From Paenibacillus tyrphae (GTDB lineage Bacteria > Bacillota > Bacilli > Paenibacillales > NBRC-103111): 64,000 nt of DNA. The position numbers and the translations under genes were made by a program. Shown in pieces: positions 1-8,762 of this stretch. How positions within the stretch are numbered: position 1 is the stretch's first letter; every line of letters begins with the position of its first letter. Location: contig NZ_BSDJ01000018.1 of assembly GCF_027925525.1 (NCBI RefSeq), forward strand, positions 1-64,000. The letters run 5' to 3'. The notes under the pieces were generated by a model. The model saw only the letters and a list, made by a program, of their open reading frames with translations, did not search any database and was not told the DNA's origin.

Positions 1-30
1 CTCAAAGCCCCGGACGCCGCTGTTTTTTCC

Positions 31-681
31 TTATTTTGCAGAGCGGACGAATAATTTCTGCAGCCCCACATATCTCGCACGCAGCCACTGGATCAGCAGC
101 GCTTTTTTCTTCTTCGCCAGCACCGCCAGCCCCGCGAGCAGAGCAAGAACGACGACCGCCCCGAAGGAGTATTGGGTAATCAGATGCAGCAGTTGCTCGA
201 TCTTCGCTCCAAAAATATGGCCCACTGTCACATAAGTCATGACCCACAAAATCCCGCCGATCCCGTTGTAAAGCAGAAGGGTGCCGAAGCGGACCTTGAG
301 AATCCCGGCGACATAGCCCGTAAAGTGCCGCAGACCAGGGACGAAATAACTGACCAGAATGAGCTTGTCTCCGTATTTCCCAAACCATTCCGTCAATTGG
401 CGGAGACGCTCCGGCTTAAGGAAGAAGTACTTGCCGTATTTTTCAAAAAACGGAGTGCCGAGCCGTCGGCCCAGCATATAGGTGACGAACGTTCCCGTAA
501 TTGCCCCGAGATAGGACACGAGGATAATCGATGTCAGTTGAAACGTGCCCAGAGAAGCCATATGCCCTGCGATGGCCATAGCCAGTTCCCCTGGAAACGG
601 CAGCGCCAGTGATTCGGCGAACAATCCGAAAAATAAGACGAAGTAACCGTACTGTCCAAACATTTGACTAATCCATTCCAT
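31..681 (-). CDS. DedA family membrane protein
   Basis: A 216-residue polytopic membrane protein of the DedA/SNARE-associated family, members of which act in membrane lipid homeostasis and, for some, undecaprenyl-phosphate recycling. Visible family features are the early LPFPGE motif after the first hydrophobic segment, the GRRLGTPFFEKYGKYF region, and the VSYFVPGLRHFTGYVAG stretch, followed by two more hydrophobic segments and a basic C-terminal tail. The ATG at 681 is chosen because AAGGAG lies 7 bases upstream; an in-frame TTG at 702 has no such site. It stands alone on the minus strand. The exact substrate cannot be told from sequence. Confidence 0.9.
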   Translation of the reverse strand: MEWISQMFGQYGYFVLFFGLFAESLALPFPGELAMAIAGHMASLGTFQLTSIILVSYLGAITGTFVTYMLGRRLGTPFFEKYGKYFFLKPERLRQLTEWFGKYGDKLILVSYFVPGLRHFTGYVAGILKVRFGTLLLYNGIGGILWVMTYVTVGHIFGAKIEQLLHLITQYSFGAVVVLALLAGLAVLAKKKKALLIQWLRARYVGLQKLFVRSAK

Positions 682-820
682 GATCAAGCTCCTTATCGAC
701 AAAATTCCGTCTGTCTATCAGCTATTTCAAGTATAGCTGGATGACGGACCGTCAATAACGGCCTTAGGGTTAGTTTTGGAACTGGCCTTTGGTCTTGGTA
801 AGCCTGCGACTTAAAGACAG

Positions 821-1471
821 TTAGCAGATTTGCCCTGTCGAAACGACGATGTCCTCTTGATAGCGGATCGCCGCCCCGATTCCTGCCTCCAGCCCTTTGA
901 CGATAGCCTCAAGACTCATGCTCGGCTGTCCTTTATGCTGTACGGCTTGTTCCGGCAAGAACGGAATATGAATAAAGCCTCCGCGAACCGCCGTGTTGCC
1001 CGTCGTGGCCAGATGATGCATCAAGCCGTAAAACAGATGATTGCAAACGAACGTGCCAGCCGTATGCGATACGGAAGCCGGAATGCCGTGATCGTTCATC
1101 TCCTTCACCATGGCTTTGATCGGAAGCGTAGACCAGTAGGCGGCGGGTCCCCCGGGGATGACCGGCGTATCGATCGGCTGCTGCCCGTCATTGTCGGCAA
1201 TCCTGGCGTCGTTGATATTAATGGCGATCCTTTCGATCGTAATATCCGGCCGGCCGCCGGCTTGACCGACACAAATGACGAGCTTCGGCTTCATTTCCGA
1301 CACAGCCGCAAGCAGCCGCTCGATCGATTTATCGAATACGGTCGGGATCTCGCGGGTTTCCACGCGATGGCCTTCCACCGTGATTCCCTGCAGTCTCCTG
1401 ACGGCTTCCAAAGCCGGATTCACCCGCTGCCCTCCGAAAGGATCAAACCCGGTAACAAGAATGGTTTCCAC
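821..1471 (-). CDS. pcp: Pyrrolidone-carboxylate peptidase (pyroglutamyl peptidase I)
   Basis: A cytoplasmic C15-family cysteine peptidase that removes N-terminal pyroglutamate from peptides and so supplies 5-oxoproline. The N-terminus carries the family's ILVTGFDPFGG, and the expected catalytic residues are present: Glu in the ITIERIAIN motif, Cys in TFVCNHLFY and His in GFIHIPFLPEQ. The length of 216 aa is normal. GTG at 1471 is preferred because GAGGAG lies 9 bases upstream; the in-frame ATG at 1477 is only 3 bases from it. The neighbouring oxoprolinase operon and IclR-type regulator strongly suggest a common pathway. Confidence 0.93.
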   Translation of the reverse strand: METILVTGFDPFGGQRVNPALEAVRRLQGITVEGHRVETREIPTVFDKSIERLLAAVSEMKPKLVICVGQAGGRPDITIERIAININDARIADNDGQQPIDTPVIPGGPAAYWSTLPIKAMVKEMNDHGIPASVSHTAGTFVCNHLFYGLMHHLATTGNTAVRGGFIHIPFLPEQAVQHKGQPSMSLEAIVKGLEAGIGAAIRYQEDIVVSTGQIC

Positions 1472-1492
1472 TGTCATATCCTCCTCGCTATA

Positions 1493-1507
1493 TAAAACCT
1501 GGTTTTA
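1493..1507. promoter_or_regulatory. Palindrome upstream of pcp, candidate operator
   Basis: A perfect inverted repeat, TAAAACC-T-GGTTTTA, lies 21 bases upstream of the pcp start and just 5' of its ribosome binding site. Its length and AT-rich arms fit an operator, possibly for the adjacent IclR-type regulator. This is inference from symmetry and position only. Confidence 0.4.
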
Positions 1508-1550
1508 AAGCTGGAATGTATTTTCATATTTTAATATAATTGAAGCAGCG

Positions 1551-1565
1551 TTCCGATATACGGAA
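1551..1565. promoter_or_regulatory. Candidate IclR/KipR operator (autoregulatory)
   Basis: A palindrome with arms TTCCG and CGGAA separated by 5 bases. It lies about 10 bases after a TATAAT box (1535-1540) and before the regulator's ribosome binding site. A 12-of-15 match (TTCCGAAATTCGGTA on the minus strand, 8622-8636) lies in the promoter of the oxoprolinase operon. Confidence 0.5.
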
Positions 1566-1581
1566 TCAGTTGGAGGTTGCC

Positions 1582-2340
1582 ATGCAGAATAAAAACAAGA
1601 CCGTCGTCAAAGCCAAAGAGATTCTGGATCTCTTTCTAACCTACGAACAGCTATCTTTGCAGGAAATGTCGACGTTATCGGGACAAGCGAAAACGACCGT
1701 GCACCGCATGATCGGGTCGCTCGAGGAAATGGGCCTGCTCGCCAAAACCGCAGAAGGAAAATACGAGCTCGGCTTTATGTTCCTGCAATTCGGCCAGTTG
1801 GTCAAGGAGCGTCTCGATATCCGCAAAATCGCCCTGCCGGTCATGAAGCAGCTGCGGGACGATGTGGAAGAGGCTGCCAATCTGGTCATCCGGGAAGGAA
1901 ACGAAGCGATCTACATCGAGAAGGTGGATACGACCCAGCCGGTAAGGGTGTTCACCCAAATCGGCCGCAGAGCCGCTCTATACGCCGGAGCCTGTCCGCG
2001 GATTCTACTCTCGTTCATGCCGCAGCAGGAGCTGCAAACATATATTGAAGAAACGCCCCTCGTCGCCTACGCGGACGGCACGATCACCGACAAGCCGAAG
2101 CTTCTCGAATCGATTCAAGAAGCCAAAGCGCGCGGCTACACGATCAGCCATTCGGAGCTGCGCAATTTTACTTCGGCCGTAGCCGTTCCTATTTATAATT
2201 ATAGCGGACAAGTGATTGCGGGGCTAAGCATCTCCGGATTGGAAAACCGCTTTACCGAGCAGCGTCTGCCGGAATTAATCGAGAAGACCGTGACCGCAGG
2301 CAAAGCGATTTCCAAAAATATGGGATATTTAGAGCATTGA
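1582..2340 (+). CDS. IclR family regulator of 5-oxoproline use (KipR-like)
   Basis: A 252-residue regulator: N-terminal winged helix-turn-helix (about residues 5-70, with LSLQEMSTLSGQAKTTVHRM as the recognition region) followed by a C-terminal IclR effector domain (about 80-245) that includes YTISHSELRNFTSAVAVPIY. ATG at 1582 has TGGAGG 5 bases upstream; an upstream in-frame ATG at 1540 has no site and would overlap the candidate operator. In Bacillus subtilis the homologous kipI-kipA cluster is also linked to an IclR regulator (KipR). It converges on the DUF979 gene. It probably represses or activates the oxoprolinase operon and pcp in response to 5-oxoproline; that ligand is inferred. Confidence 0.9.
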   Translation: MQNKNKTVVKAKEILDLFLTYEQLSLQEMSTLSGQAKTTVHRMIGSLEEMGLLAKTAEGKYELGFMFLQFGQLVKERLDIRKIALPVMKQLRDDVEEAANLVIREGNEAIYIEKVDTTQPVRVFTQIGRRAALYAGACPRILLSFMPQQELQTYIEETPLVAYADGTITDKPKLLESIQEAKARGYTISHSELRNFTSAVAVPIYNYSGQVIAGLSISGLENRFTEQRLPELIEKTVTAGKAISKNMGYLEH

Positions 2341-2362
2341 TACGATGTGCGTCGGACAGCCG

Positions 2363-3313
2363 CTAAAAAGCGAGAACATACATCAGTACGATATTGGCCG
2401 CCAACAAAATCAACGCTGTCGGCACTTGGGCCTTGATGACGCTATACTTGGGCAGATCGAGCAAAGCGGCCGGTACGATGTTAAAGTTGGCTCCCATCGG
2501 CGTCATCAGCGTCCCGCAGTAGCCGGACAGCATGCCGATGGCGGACATGACCGCCGGATTGGCCCCATGCATGCCTACGAGCAACGGAAGGCCGATGCCC
2601 GCCGTCATGACCGGGAACGCGGCAAAAGCGTTGCCCATGATCATCGTAAATACGGCCATCCCGATGGAATAGGCGGCTACGACGAGCAGACGGTTGTCTA
2701 CCGGAATGGAAGAACCGACCAGCTCCGCGATCACTTTGCCGACGCCCGCTGCCGAGAACAGCGCCCCCAAGCTCGCGAGCGTTTGCGGGAGCACGGCAGC
2801 CCAGCCGATCGAATCGAGCAGGCGCCGCGATTCCTTCACCGGGACGATGCTTTTTTGTTTGGTCAGCGTAATGGCCGCGACGAATGCCAGCACACACGCT
2901 ACGCCAAGGGCTGCCAGCGTTACGTTGGACTTGTCCAGCAGCCGCAAGCCGCCGATGGTCACATCCTTGAGCAAAGTGGCTCCGATCAGCGTGAGGAGCG
3001 GAATCATCAGAATCGGCAGGAACAGCTTGTTTTTATATTTCGCCGCCGAAGCCGCCCGTTCTTCATCCGCCACTTGCTTATGCTTGCCCGGTCGAACGCC
3101 CCCAAAGCCTGCGATGACCGCCATAATAATGACGATGATTCCCATATACATCGGAGGAATAAGCTTGCCGAAAGCGAACGATACGGCGAAAAGCGCCCAA
3201 AACGCCGCCGTCAGCAGCCGTCTCGGATTGCTTGTATCCTTCAAGCTGAGGCCTGCGATAACGATCAAAAAGACCGCGGCTACATAATAAACGTATTCCA
3301 GATTAACGAGCAT
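2363..3313 (-). CDS. DUF979 family membrane protein, probable 5-oxoproline permease part
   Basis: A 316-residue protein with about 8-9 hydrophobic segments, matching the DUF979 family, which nearly always follows a DUF969 gene and often lies beside pcp or pxp genes. It starts at ATG 3313 (GAGGTG upstream) and overlaps the end of the DUF969 gene by 11 bases, so the two are translationally coupled. Genomic association in the literature on prokaryotic oxoprolinase suggests that DUF969-DUF979 take up 5-oxoproline; direct proof is not known to me. It is the last gene of the seven-gene operon. Confidence 0.85.
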   Translation of the reverse strand: MLVNLEYVYYVAAVFLIVIAGLSLKDTSNPRRLLTAAFWALFAVSFAFGKLIPPMYMGIIVIIMAVIAGFGGVRPGKHKQVADEERAASAAKYKNKLFLPILMIPLLTLIGATLLKDVTIGGLRLLDKSNVTLAALGVACVLAFVAAITLTKQKSIVPVKESRRLLDSIGWAAVLPQTLASLGALFSAAGVGKVIAELVGSSIPVDNRLLVVAAYSIGMAVFTMIMGNAFAAFPVMTAGIGLPLLVGMHGANPAVMSAIGMLSGYCGTLMTPMGANFNIVPAALLDLPKYSVIKAQVPTALILLAANIVLMYVLAF

Positions 3314-4025
3314 GGCTCTGCACCTCTTCCAAGGTTTCTTCGGACGAGCCGGACGGCTCCGAATCGATCATCTGCTTGATTTTACGGTCCAGCAGGTACA
3401 GCCTTGTGCCATGAATGAGAAACGCCGCGATTGCCGTCGGGATCCCCCAGACGGAGACGTGCAAAGGCTCCACTTGAACGCCATTTTGCGCTAAGAAGCC
3501 TTGGATCAGTAATACGGCGCCAAAAGCGATGAATACGTCTTCTCCAAAAAACAGGCCCACATTGTCTGTCGATGCGGAATAAGCTTTGATCCGGTCGGAA
3601 ACGTTTTTGGGCAAAGGCCCGTGTCTGTGCGCGGCCGCGCCTTCGGCCATCGGAGAAACAAGCGGACGAACCATCTGGGCGTGCCCGCCAAGGCTGGTCA
3701 GCCCAATGGCCGCGGTCGCTTGGCGGATCACCAGGTAGACCAGCAGCAGCCGGCCTGTCGTGGCCGCTTTAATTTTGCCGATCAACTGCTGCGACTGCTC
3801 CTTCAGACCGTACCGTTCCAGCAGGCCGACAACCGGGAGCGTAAGGATAAACAAGGACAAGTAGCGGTTGGAAACGAAAGCATTGCCGAAGGTTGTCAAA
3901 ATTTCGCCGAAGGACAGATGGCCGGCAATTCCCGTTACAATCCCGGCCGCGCAAACGACAAGCAGCGGATTAAAGCGCAGGGCGAAGCCGACGATGACGA
4001 TCAGGACTCCAAGCAGCGTCAACAT
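3303..4025 (-). CDS. DUF969 family membrane protein, probable 5-oxoproline permease part
   Basis: A 240-residue integral membrane protein of the DUF969 family, with about 6 hydrophobic segments and the conserved ATAAIGLTSLGGHAQMVRPL stretch typical of the family. ATG at 4025 follows AAAGGAGG. The gene is 16 bases after pxpA and overlaps DUF979 by 11 bases. Together DUF969 and DUF979 resemble a split permease of the ion-transporter type; their fixed pairing with oxoprolinase and pcp here supports uptake of pyroglutamate. The transport role is inferred. Confidence 0.85.
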   Translation of the reverse strand: MLTLLGVLIVIVGFALRFNPLLVVCAAGIVTGIAGHLSFGEILTTFGNAFVSNRYLSLFILTLPVVGLLERYGLKEQSQQLIGKIKAATTGRLLLVYLVIRQATAAIGLTSLGGHAQMVRPLVSPMAEGAAAHRHGPLPKNVSDRIKAYSASTDNVGLFFGEDVFIAFGAVLLIQGFLAQNGVQVEPLHVSVWGIPTAIAAFLIHGTRLYLLDRKIKQMIDSEPSGSSEETLEEVQSHAR

Positions 4026-4041
4026 AAATGTATTCCTCCTT

Positions 4042-4815
4042 TTAGATGTTGCGGTTATCGTGAGCCGGCACTAGTGTAATTCCTTCGGCTTGGAGCATGT
4101 CCCGTATGCCGCGGGCGAACTCCACGGCATGCTTCCCGTCGCCATGGATACAGATCGTCTCGGCCAGGATGGGAACATCCGTCCCCTGCTGCGATCTGAC
4201 CGTTCCTTCCTTCACCATGGTCATAATTTGCTTGACGGCGGCCGACGGATCGTTGATCATAGCGTCCTGTTGGCTGCGCGGAGTCAGGCTTCCGTCCGAT
4301 TGATAGGTCCGGTCGGCAAACACCTCGCTTGCCGTCAGCAAGCCGAGCTTGGCTCCCGCGCGAATCAGCTCGCTTCCGGACAGGCCGTACAAGATCAGCT
4401 GCGGATTCACTTTATAAACGGCTTCCGCAATCGCCTCGGCCAGCTTGGCGCTGCGGGCCGCCATATTGTATAATGCCCCGTGCGGCTTGACGTGACGCAT
4501 CACGCCCCCTTCTGCTTGGACGAAGCCGTTCAGCGCCCCGATTTGGTAGACGACCATATCGAACGCCTCCTGCGGCGAGATCTCCATATTCCGCCGGCCG
4601 AAGCCGATTAAGTCCGGAAGCCCCGGATGGGCGCCGATGGCCACCTTGTTATCCAGCGCGGACTTGACGGTTTGACGCATCGTGCCGGGATCTCCGGCGT
4701 GGAAGCCACAGGCGATATTCACCGACGTGACAAGCCGCAGCATTTCCTCGTCGTTTCCCTGCTTATAGGCCCCGAAGCTTTCCCCGAGATCGCAATTTAA
4801 ATCCACCACATACAT
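4042..4815 (-). CDS. pxpA: 5-oxoprolinase subunit PxpA (LamB/YcsF family)
   Basis: A 257-residue LamB/YcsF family protein. It opens with [12 protein letters not shown] and carries the expected [10 protein letters not shown] and [15 protein letters not shown] motifs and [11 protein letters not shown], which form the metal/active site of this TIM-barrel-like fold. With PxpB and PxpC it forms the ATP-dependent prokaryotic 5-oxoprolinase that opens 5-oxoproline to glutamate. ATG 4815 follows AAAGGAGG. It is fifth in the operon, 51 bases after pxpC and 16 before DUF969. Confidence 0.95.
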   Translation of the reverse strand: MYVVDLNCDLGESFGAYKQGNDEEMLRLVTSVNIACGFHAGDPGTMRQTVKSALDNKVAIGAHPGLPDLIGFGRRNMEISPQEAFDMVVYQIGALNGFVQAEGGVMRHVKPHGALYNMAARSAKLAEAIAEAVYKVNPQLILYGLSGSELIRAGAKLGLLTASEVFADRTYQSDGSLTPRSQQDAMINDPSAAVKQIMTMVKEGTVRSQQGTDVPILAETICIHGDGKHAVEFARGIRDMLQAEGITLVPAHDNRNI

Positions 4816-4866
4816 AGGCTGCGCCTCCTTTCAAATTTCAGCGGATAACGCACCGCCGGGCGTCAC

Positions 4867-5877
4867 TCATCGGGCCTTCAAATAAAGCTTTATCGCCCTG
4901 GTCAATCGTTCGAATTCCAGCTCTTTCCGGATATAAAGCTCCTCGGCCTCATGCAAAGAAACTTCGGCGAAACGGATGCTGTCTCCGGGCTTGGCTTGGG
5001 CCAAAACCGGAAGATCCGCCGTGATGACCTGCGCGATTCTTGGATAGCCTCCGATCGTTTGCCGGTCCGCCATCAGCACAATCGGATTCCCTTCGGGCGG
5101 CACCTGCACGGTACCGAATGAAACCGCTTCAGAAAGTGTCTCCAGCGATTCCTTAAAAGCCAGCGCCTCCCCCTGCAACCGGTAGCCCATCCGGTCCGAC
5201 TGCGGCGTAATCCGGAAGGGCCGGGTGACAAACGCGGTTTGGCTTTCTTCCGTAAAAGCATCGTATTCCCGGCCCCGGATCACTCGGATCACGGGTTCTT
5301 TAGCATAGGCGGGGAGCGCTTCGTTCCCGATAAACCATTCCGCTGCCAGCCACCTCCTCGCACGTAGAGCAGACTGCCGGGCTTTCAGATACCCGGTTGC
5401 CAGTTCGGTTGGAAGACCGAGGCCAAGCCGGTCGCCGGCCTTCAAGGCTCTCCCTTCGTGCCCTCCGATTTCCGCCCGAAGGTACGTGCTGCGGCTGTGC
5501 ATCACCGGCGGAACATCGATTCCGCCCGCTACCGCCAAATACGCGCGGGCGCCCGACCGGCACGGCCCGAATTCGAGCGTTGAGCCTTGTTTGATCAAGA
5601 GGGGCCTCCATAAAGGAAGCGGCTCTCCTTCAATTGTGGGCGATAAATTTCCGCCACAGACGGAAATGAGCGAATCGGCTTCAAAGCAGATGGCCGTTCC
5701 CATTAACGTGACTTCCAAGGCAGCTGCGTTCTCTTCGTTGCCGACCAACACATTCGCCGCCCGAAGCGCGAACGTATCCATAGCCCCGCTGACGATAACT
5801 CCCTGCCGTTGAAATCCGAACCTCCCTTTATCCTGTATCGTGGTCAAGAGTCCCGGATTGACGATCTGCATGCTCAT
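4867..5877 (-). CDS. pxpC: 5-oxoprolinase subunit PxpC (KipA/AHS2 family)
   Basis: A 336-residue protein of the biotin-dependent carboxyltransferase AHS2 (KipA) family. Family marks are NPGLLTTIQDKGRFGFQ near the N-terminus, SDRMGYRLQG, and the GNPIVLMADRQTIGGYPRIA segment near the C-terminus. The start ATG at 5877 overlaps the pxpB stop in an ATGA, and AGAGGA lies just upstream; two earlier in-frame codons are not used. The same domain is found in urea carboxylase, which matters because accB and accC are in this operon. It forms a complex with PxpB. Confidence 0.93.
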   Translation of the reverse strand: MSMQIVNPGLLTTIQDKGRFGFQRQGVIVSGAMDTFALRAANVLVGNEENAAALEVTLMGTAICFEADSLISVCGGNLSPTIEGEPLPLWRPLLIKQGSTLEFGPCRSGARAYLAVAGGIDVPPVMHSRSTYLRAEIGGHEGRALKAGDRLGLGLPTELATGYLKARQSALRARRWLAAEWFIGNEALPAYAKEPVIRVIRGREYDAFTEESQTAFVTRPFRITPQSDRMGYRLQGEALAFKESLETLSEAVSFGTVQVPPEGNPIVLMADRQTIGGYPRIAQVITADLPVLAQAKPGDSIRFAEVSLHEAEELYIRKELEFERLTRAIKLYLKAR

Positions 5878-6644
5878 GTGCTGTCCTCTTTCCACTCTTC
5901 GAATTGTTTAAGCCCGATCGGCTGAAATCGCACGATATCTCCCGCCTTCAACAAACTGGGCGAAGAATCGTCGGGGCGAAATAACGGCAGCGGCGTTCTT
6001 CCGATCAACTGCCATCCTCCCGGCGTGGAGATCGGATAAATTCCGGTCTGGTTTCCTCCGATGCCTACCGTTCCCGCCTCAATCTGCAGCCGCGGCGTGC
6101 CTCGCCGCGGGGTGGCGATACGTTCGGACAGCCCGCCTAAGTAAGGAAAGCCCGGAGCGAACCCGATCATATAGACCAAATAATCTTGCGACGAATGAAT
6201 TTCGATGACTTCTTCGGGAGTCAATCCGTGATATTCGGCTACGCTGTTCAAATCCGGCCCCAATTCGCCTCCGTAGCATACAGGGATGCGAACAATATTC
6301 GAAGCGCTTTCAAAGGTATTATCCAAATTAGCGGCCGCCCGCTTGACGATGCCTCGGACGATCTCATACGGGGAGCGGAACCCGTTGCCGTCTCGTGCTC
6401 TGCAGCTTTCCCCCGTTAACGGGTCCATCAGCTTCAAGGGATCGTAAAAAACGGTAACCGTCACAAAGGCTGGAACGATTTCGATCAGCCCCGGAAACGG
6501 ATGCCGCTCAAAATAGGCGGCCAGAGCTTGAACTTGGCGGTGCGTCTTCGGATCGATGCCGCTGCCCAATTGGACGGAAACCGCAGCATCGCCCAGTGGA
6601 TATATTTCCGGCTCCATCCGCTCTTCGCGCTGGTTGTCAGGCAT
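5874..6644 (-). CDS. pxpB: 5-oxoprolinase subunit PxpB (KipI/AHS1 family)
   Basis: A 256-residue AHS1/KipI protein. The C-terminal half has the family's MIGFAPGFPYLGGL, IATPRRGTPR and GTVGIGGNQTGIYP motifs. It pairs with PxpC to form a catalytic module of 5-oxoprolinase; in B. subtilis the homologue KipI also inhibits the sporulation kinase KinA. ATG 6644 follows GAGG by 8 bases; the GTG at 6653 overlaps this site and is less likely. It lies 15 bases after accC and overlaps pxpC by 4 bases. Confidence 0.93.
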   Translation of the reverse strand: MPDNQREERMEPEIYPLGDAAVSVQLGSGIDPKTHRQVQALAAYFERHPFPGLIEIVPAFVTVTVFYDPLKLMDPLTGESCRARDGNGFRSPYEIVRGIVKRAAANLDNTFESASNIVRIPVCYGGELGPDLNSVAEYHGLTPEEVIEIHSSQDYLVYMIGFAPGFPYLGGLSERIATPRRGTPRLQIEAGTVGIGGNQTGIYPISTPGGWQLIGRTPLPLFRPDDSSPSLLKAGDIVRFQPIGLKQFEEWKEDST

Positions 6645-6659
6645 GCTGCCCACCTCTTT

Positions 6660-8030
6660 TCATCGATGTTCGTTCGCGGGTCGTTCCGGATGGATTTCAT
6701 GCGTTTCCAGAAACTTGGTATCAAAATCGCCCGATACGAACGTCTCGTGCTCCATCAATTGCCGATGAAACGGAATCGTCGTCTTAATCCCGTCGATCAC
6801 AAACTCGTCCAGGGCCCTTCTCATACGGCGAATGGCATCCTGCCGGTCTTTGCCCCATACAATGAGCTTCGCGACCATGGAATCGTAGAACGGCGTAATC
6901 TGGTAGCCAGCATACACCGAGCTGTCGACCCGAACGCCGAAGCCTCCCGGAGGCGTGTAAGCCGTAACTTTGCCCGGCGAGGGCATGAAATCTTGCGCCG
7001 GATTCTCGGCATTGATCCGGCATTCCATCGCCCATCCGTTGATGCGGATGTCCTGTTGACGGAACGAAAGCGAGCATCCTGCCGCTACGGTCAACTGTTC
7101 TTTGATGAGGTCGATCCCGGTGACCATTTCCGTGACCGGATGCTCGACCTGAATGCGGGTGTTCATTTCCATAAAATAAAACCGACCATGCCGATCCAGC
7201 AAAAATTCCACGGTGCCTGCGCCACGATAACGGACCGCTTTGGCGGCGGCGACGGCCGCAGCGCCCATTCGCCCCCGCAATTCGGCGTCGATCGCAGGGG
7301 ACGGTGCCTCTTCCACCAGCTTCTGATGACGTCGTTGAATCGAACAATCCCTCTCGCCAAGATAGACGACTTGGCCCTCTTGGTCGGCCATAATCTGCAC
7401 TTCGACGTGCCTTGGACCTTCCAAATATTTTTCCAGATAGACGCCGGAATTGCCGAAAGCCGCGTCCGCTTCTTTCCGCGCTTGCTGGATCACCTCGGCC
7501 AGTTGCTTTTCGTCCTGGGCGACCCTCATCCCTTTGCCTCCGCCGCCGGCGGTTGCTTTTACGATCACCGGATAGCCGATTTCCGCCGCCATCCGAAGGG
7601 CGTCTTCCACCCGATCGATGATGCCGTCCGTACCCGGAACGACCGGAACGCCTGCCTCCCGCATCGTTTCTTTGGCCACGGCCTTATCGCCCATCTTGCG
7701 AATCGCTTCCGCGTCCGGTCCGATAAACGCGATGCCGTATTCTTCGCATGTTTCCGCAAAATCGGCATTTTCGGACAGGAATCCGTAGCCGGGATGAATC
7801 GCGTCGGCCCCCGCATGCAAAGCGACGGCGATCAGACGGACCACATTCAGATAGCTGTCTTTGGCGGCCGTCGGCCCGATACAGTAGGCTTCGTCCGCCA
7901 TGCTCACATGCAAGGAAGACTTGTCCGCTTGGGAGTAAACTGCAACCGTTTTCATATCCAGTTCTTTACATGCCCTTATAATGCGAACGGCGATTTCTCC
8001 GCGATTGGCAATCAATACTTTCTTAAACAT
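6660..8030 (-). CDS. accC: Biotin carboxylase AccC, in oxoprolinase operon
   Basis: A full-length 456-residue biotin carboxylase. It has the N-terminal [18 protein letters not shown] domain, an ATP-grasp domain with the glycine-rich AGGGGKGMR loop, the [17 protein letters not shown] active-site segment and a C-terminal domain. It carboxylates the biotin on AccB using ATP and bicarbonate. ATG 8030 follows AAGGGAG by 6 bases. It lies second in the operon, 34 bases after accB, with no accA or accD nearby. It may therefore serve a carboxylation linked to PxpB/PxpC rather than fatty acid synthesis; this is inference. Confidence 0.93.
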   Translation of the reverse strand: MFKKVLIANRGEIAVRIIRACKELDMKTVAVYSQADKSSLHVSMADEAYCIGPTAAKDSYLNVVRLIAVALHAGADAIHPGYGFLSENADFAETCEEYGIAFIGPDAEAIRKMGDKAVAKETMREAGVPVVPGTDGIIDRVEDALRMAAEIGYPVIVKATAGGGGKGMRVAQDEKQLAEVIQQARKEADAAFGNSGVYLEKYLEGPRHVEVQIMADQEGQVVYLGERDCSIQRRHQKLVEEAPSPAIDAELRGRMGAAAVAAAKAVRYRGAGTVEFLLDRHGRFYFMEMNTRIQVEHPVTEMVTGIDLIKEQLTVAAGCSLSFRQQDIRINGWAMECRINAENPAQDFMPSPGKVTAYTPPGGFGVRVDSSVYAGYQITPFYDSMVAKLIVWGKDRQDAIRRMRRALDEFVIDGIKTTIPFHRQLMEHETFVSGDFDTKFLETHEIHPERPANEHR

Positions 8031-8064
8031 GAGATGCTCCCTTCCGTCCGTTTGATTCACGCGA

Positions 8065-8568
8065 TTACTCGGGTTTGACGATAAAGAGCGGCTGCCCGTA
8101 TTCTACGAATTGCCCGTTCTCGACGGCGATCTCGACGATTTCCCCCGATACCTTGGCCGATACTTCCGTAAACAGCTTCATGGCCTCCAGCACGCAAACC
8201 ACTTTCTCCGGAGTGACCTTGTCTCCAACCTGCACGAAAGGAACCGCTCCCTGCTCGGCGGACGTATAAAACGTGCCGACGGTTGGCGCGACGATCTCGA
8301 TGAGCTTGGGAGCATCCGGCTCCGCGTTCTTTTCGGCCATGGCCGTCTGCGCGCCGTCGGGTTCCGAAGGCTTCGCACCCGCAGCTTCCGCATGCTCCGC
8401 CATGGGCTCCGACGCCGCTTTCGTGCTGCGTTTGTCCGCTTTTGGCGGTAAGGCGGCGTTGTCTTTCACAATTAGTAATTGTGCCGTCCCATCCGAATAT
8501 TTAAACTTCTGAACGGGTGACCGGCCAATCAGTTCGATGATGTCTTGCAGCTCTTGCTTCGTAAACAC
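8065..8568 (-). CDS. accB: Biotin carboxyl carrier protein AccB
   Basis: A 167-residue BCCP. An N-terminal helical region is followed by an Ala/Glu/Pro-rich linker (about residues 40-88) and a biotinyl domain (about 90-166) with the biotinylation motif EAMKL; the acceptor Lys is near residue 131. The GTG start at 8568 has GGAGG 7 bases upstream and gives the usual start of the family. It is the first gene of the pxp operon and sits behind a well-formed promoter (TTGTTT-17-TACAAT) and the candidate KipR-like site. Confidence 0.93.
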   Translation of the reverse strand: MFTKQELQDIIELIGRSPVQKFKYSDGTAQLLIVKDNAALPPKADKRSTKAASEPMAEHAEAAGAKPSEPDGAQTAMAEKNAEPDAPKLIEIVAPTVGTFYTSAEQGAVPFVQVGDKVTPEKVVCVLEAMKLFTEVSAKVSGEIVEIAVENGQFVEYGQPLFIVKPE

Positions 8569-8621
8569 GTTGCCGCCTCCTTGAAAGGAATTCGTCGAAA
8601 TGATGAGTCAAACTTTTGTTG

Positions 8622-8691
8622 TACCGAATTTCGGAATTTGAATTCCGTTTTTTAATAGTTTGATTGTAACAACATCTTTCTAAAAAAACAA
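8622..8691 (-). promoter_or_regulatory. Promoter and operator region of the accBC-pxp operon
   Basis: On the minus strand, TTGTTT (8686-8691) and TACAAT (8663-8668) are 17 bases apart. Just downstream lie two overlapping palindromes: CGGAATT-TG-AATTCCG (8632-8647) and TTCCGAAATTCGGTA (8622-8636). The second matches 12 of 15 bases of the palindrome before the IclR-type gene (1551-1565). The placement after the start point fits repression. Confidence 0.55.
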
Positions 8692-8700
8692 GATGCTATG

Positions 8701-8756
8701 TGATGTTTTTTAACATCATTAAATCAAAAATTTTTTGGTTCGAATTCACCAAAAAA
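8701..8756. repeat. Two further inverted repeats upstream of the pxp promoter
   Basis: TGATGTT and AACATCA with a 4-base centre (8701-8718), and TTTTTTGGT / ACCAAAAAA with an 8-base centre (8731-8739, 8748-8756). They may be activator or CodY/nitrogen regulator sites or simply AT-rich symmetry; no assignment is possible. Confidence 0.35.
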
Positions 8757-8762
8757 CATAAA

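Noticed and set aside
2345..3379. Open frame of 344 codons on the plus strand
   Set aside because: Opposite DUF979, Arg/His/Gln-rich product without domain; a shadow frame.
6501..8078. Long open frame on the plus strand (525 codons)
   Set aside because: It lies wholly opposite accC, which has all its motifs and ribosome binding site on the minus strand. The plus-strand product has no recognisable domain.
8632..8647. Terminator in the pxp leader
   Set aside because: The palindrome has a 2-base centre and lies just after the promoter. It fits an operator rather than a terminator or riboswitch.
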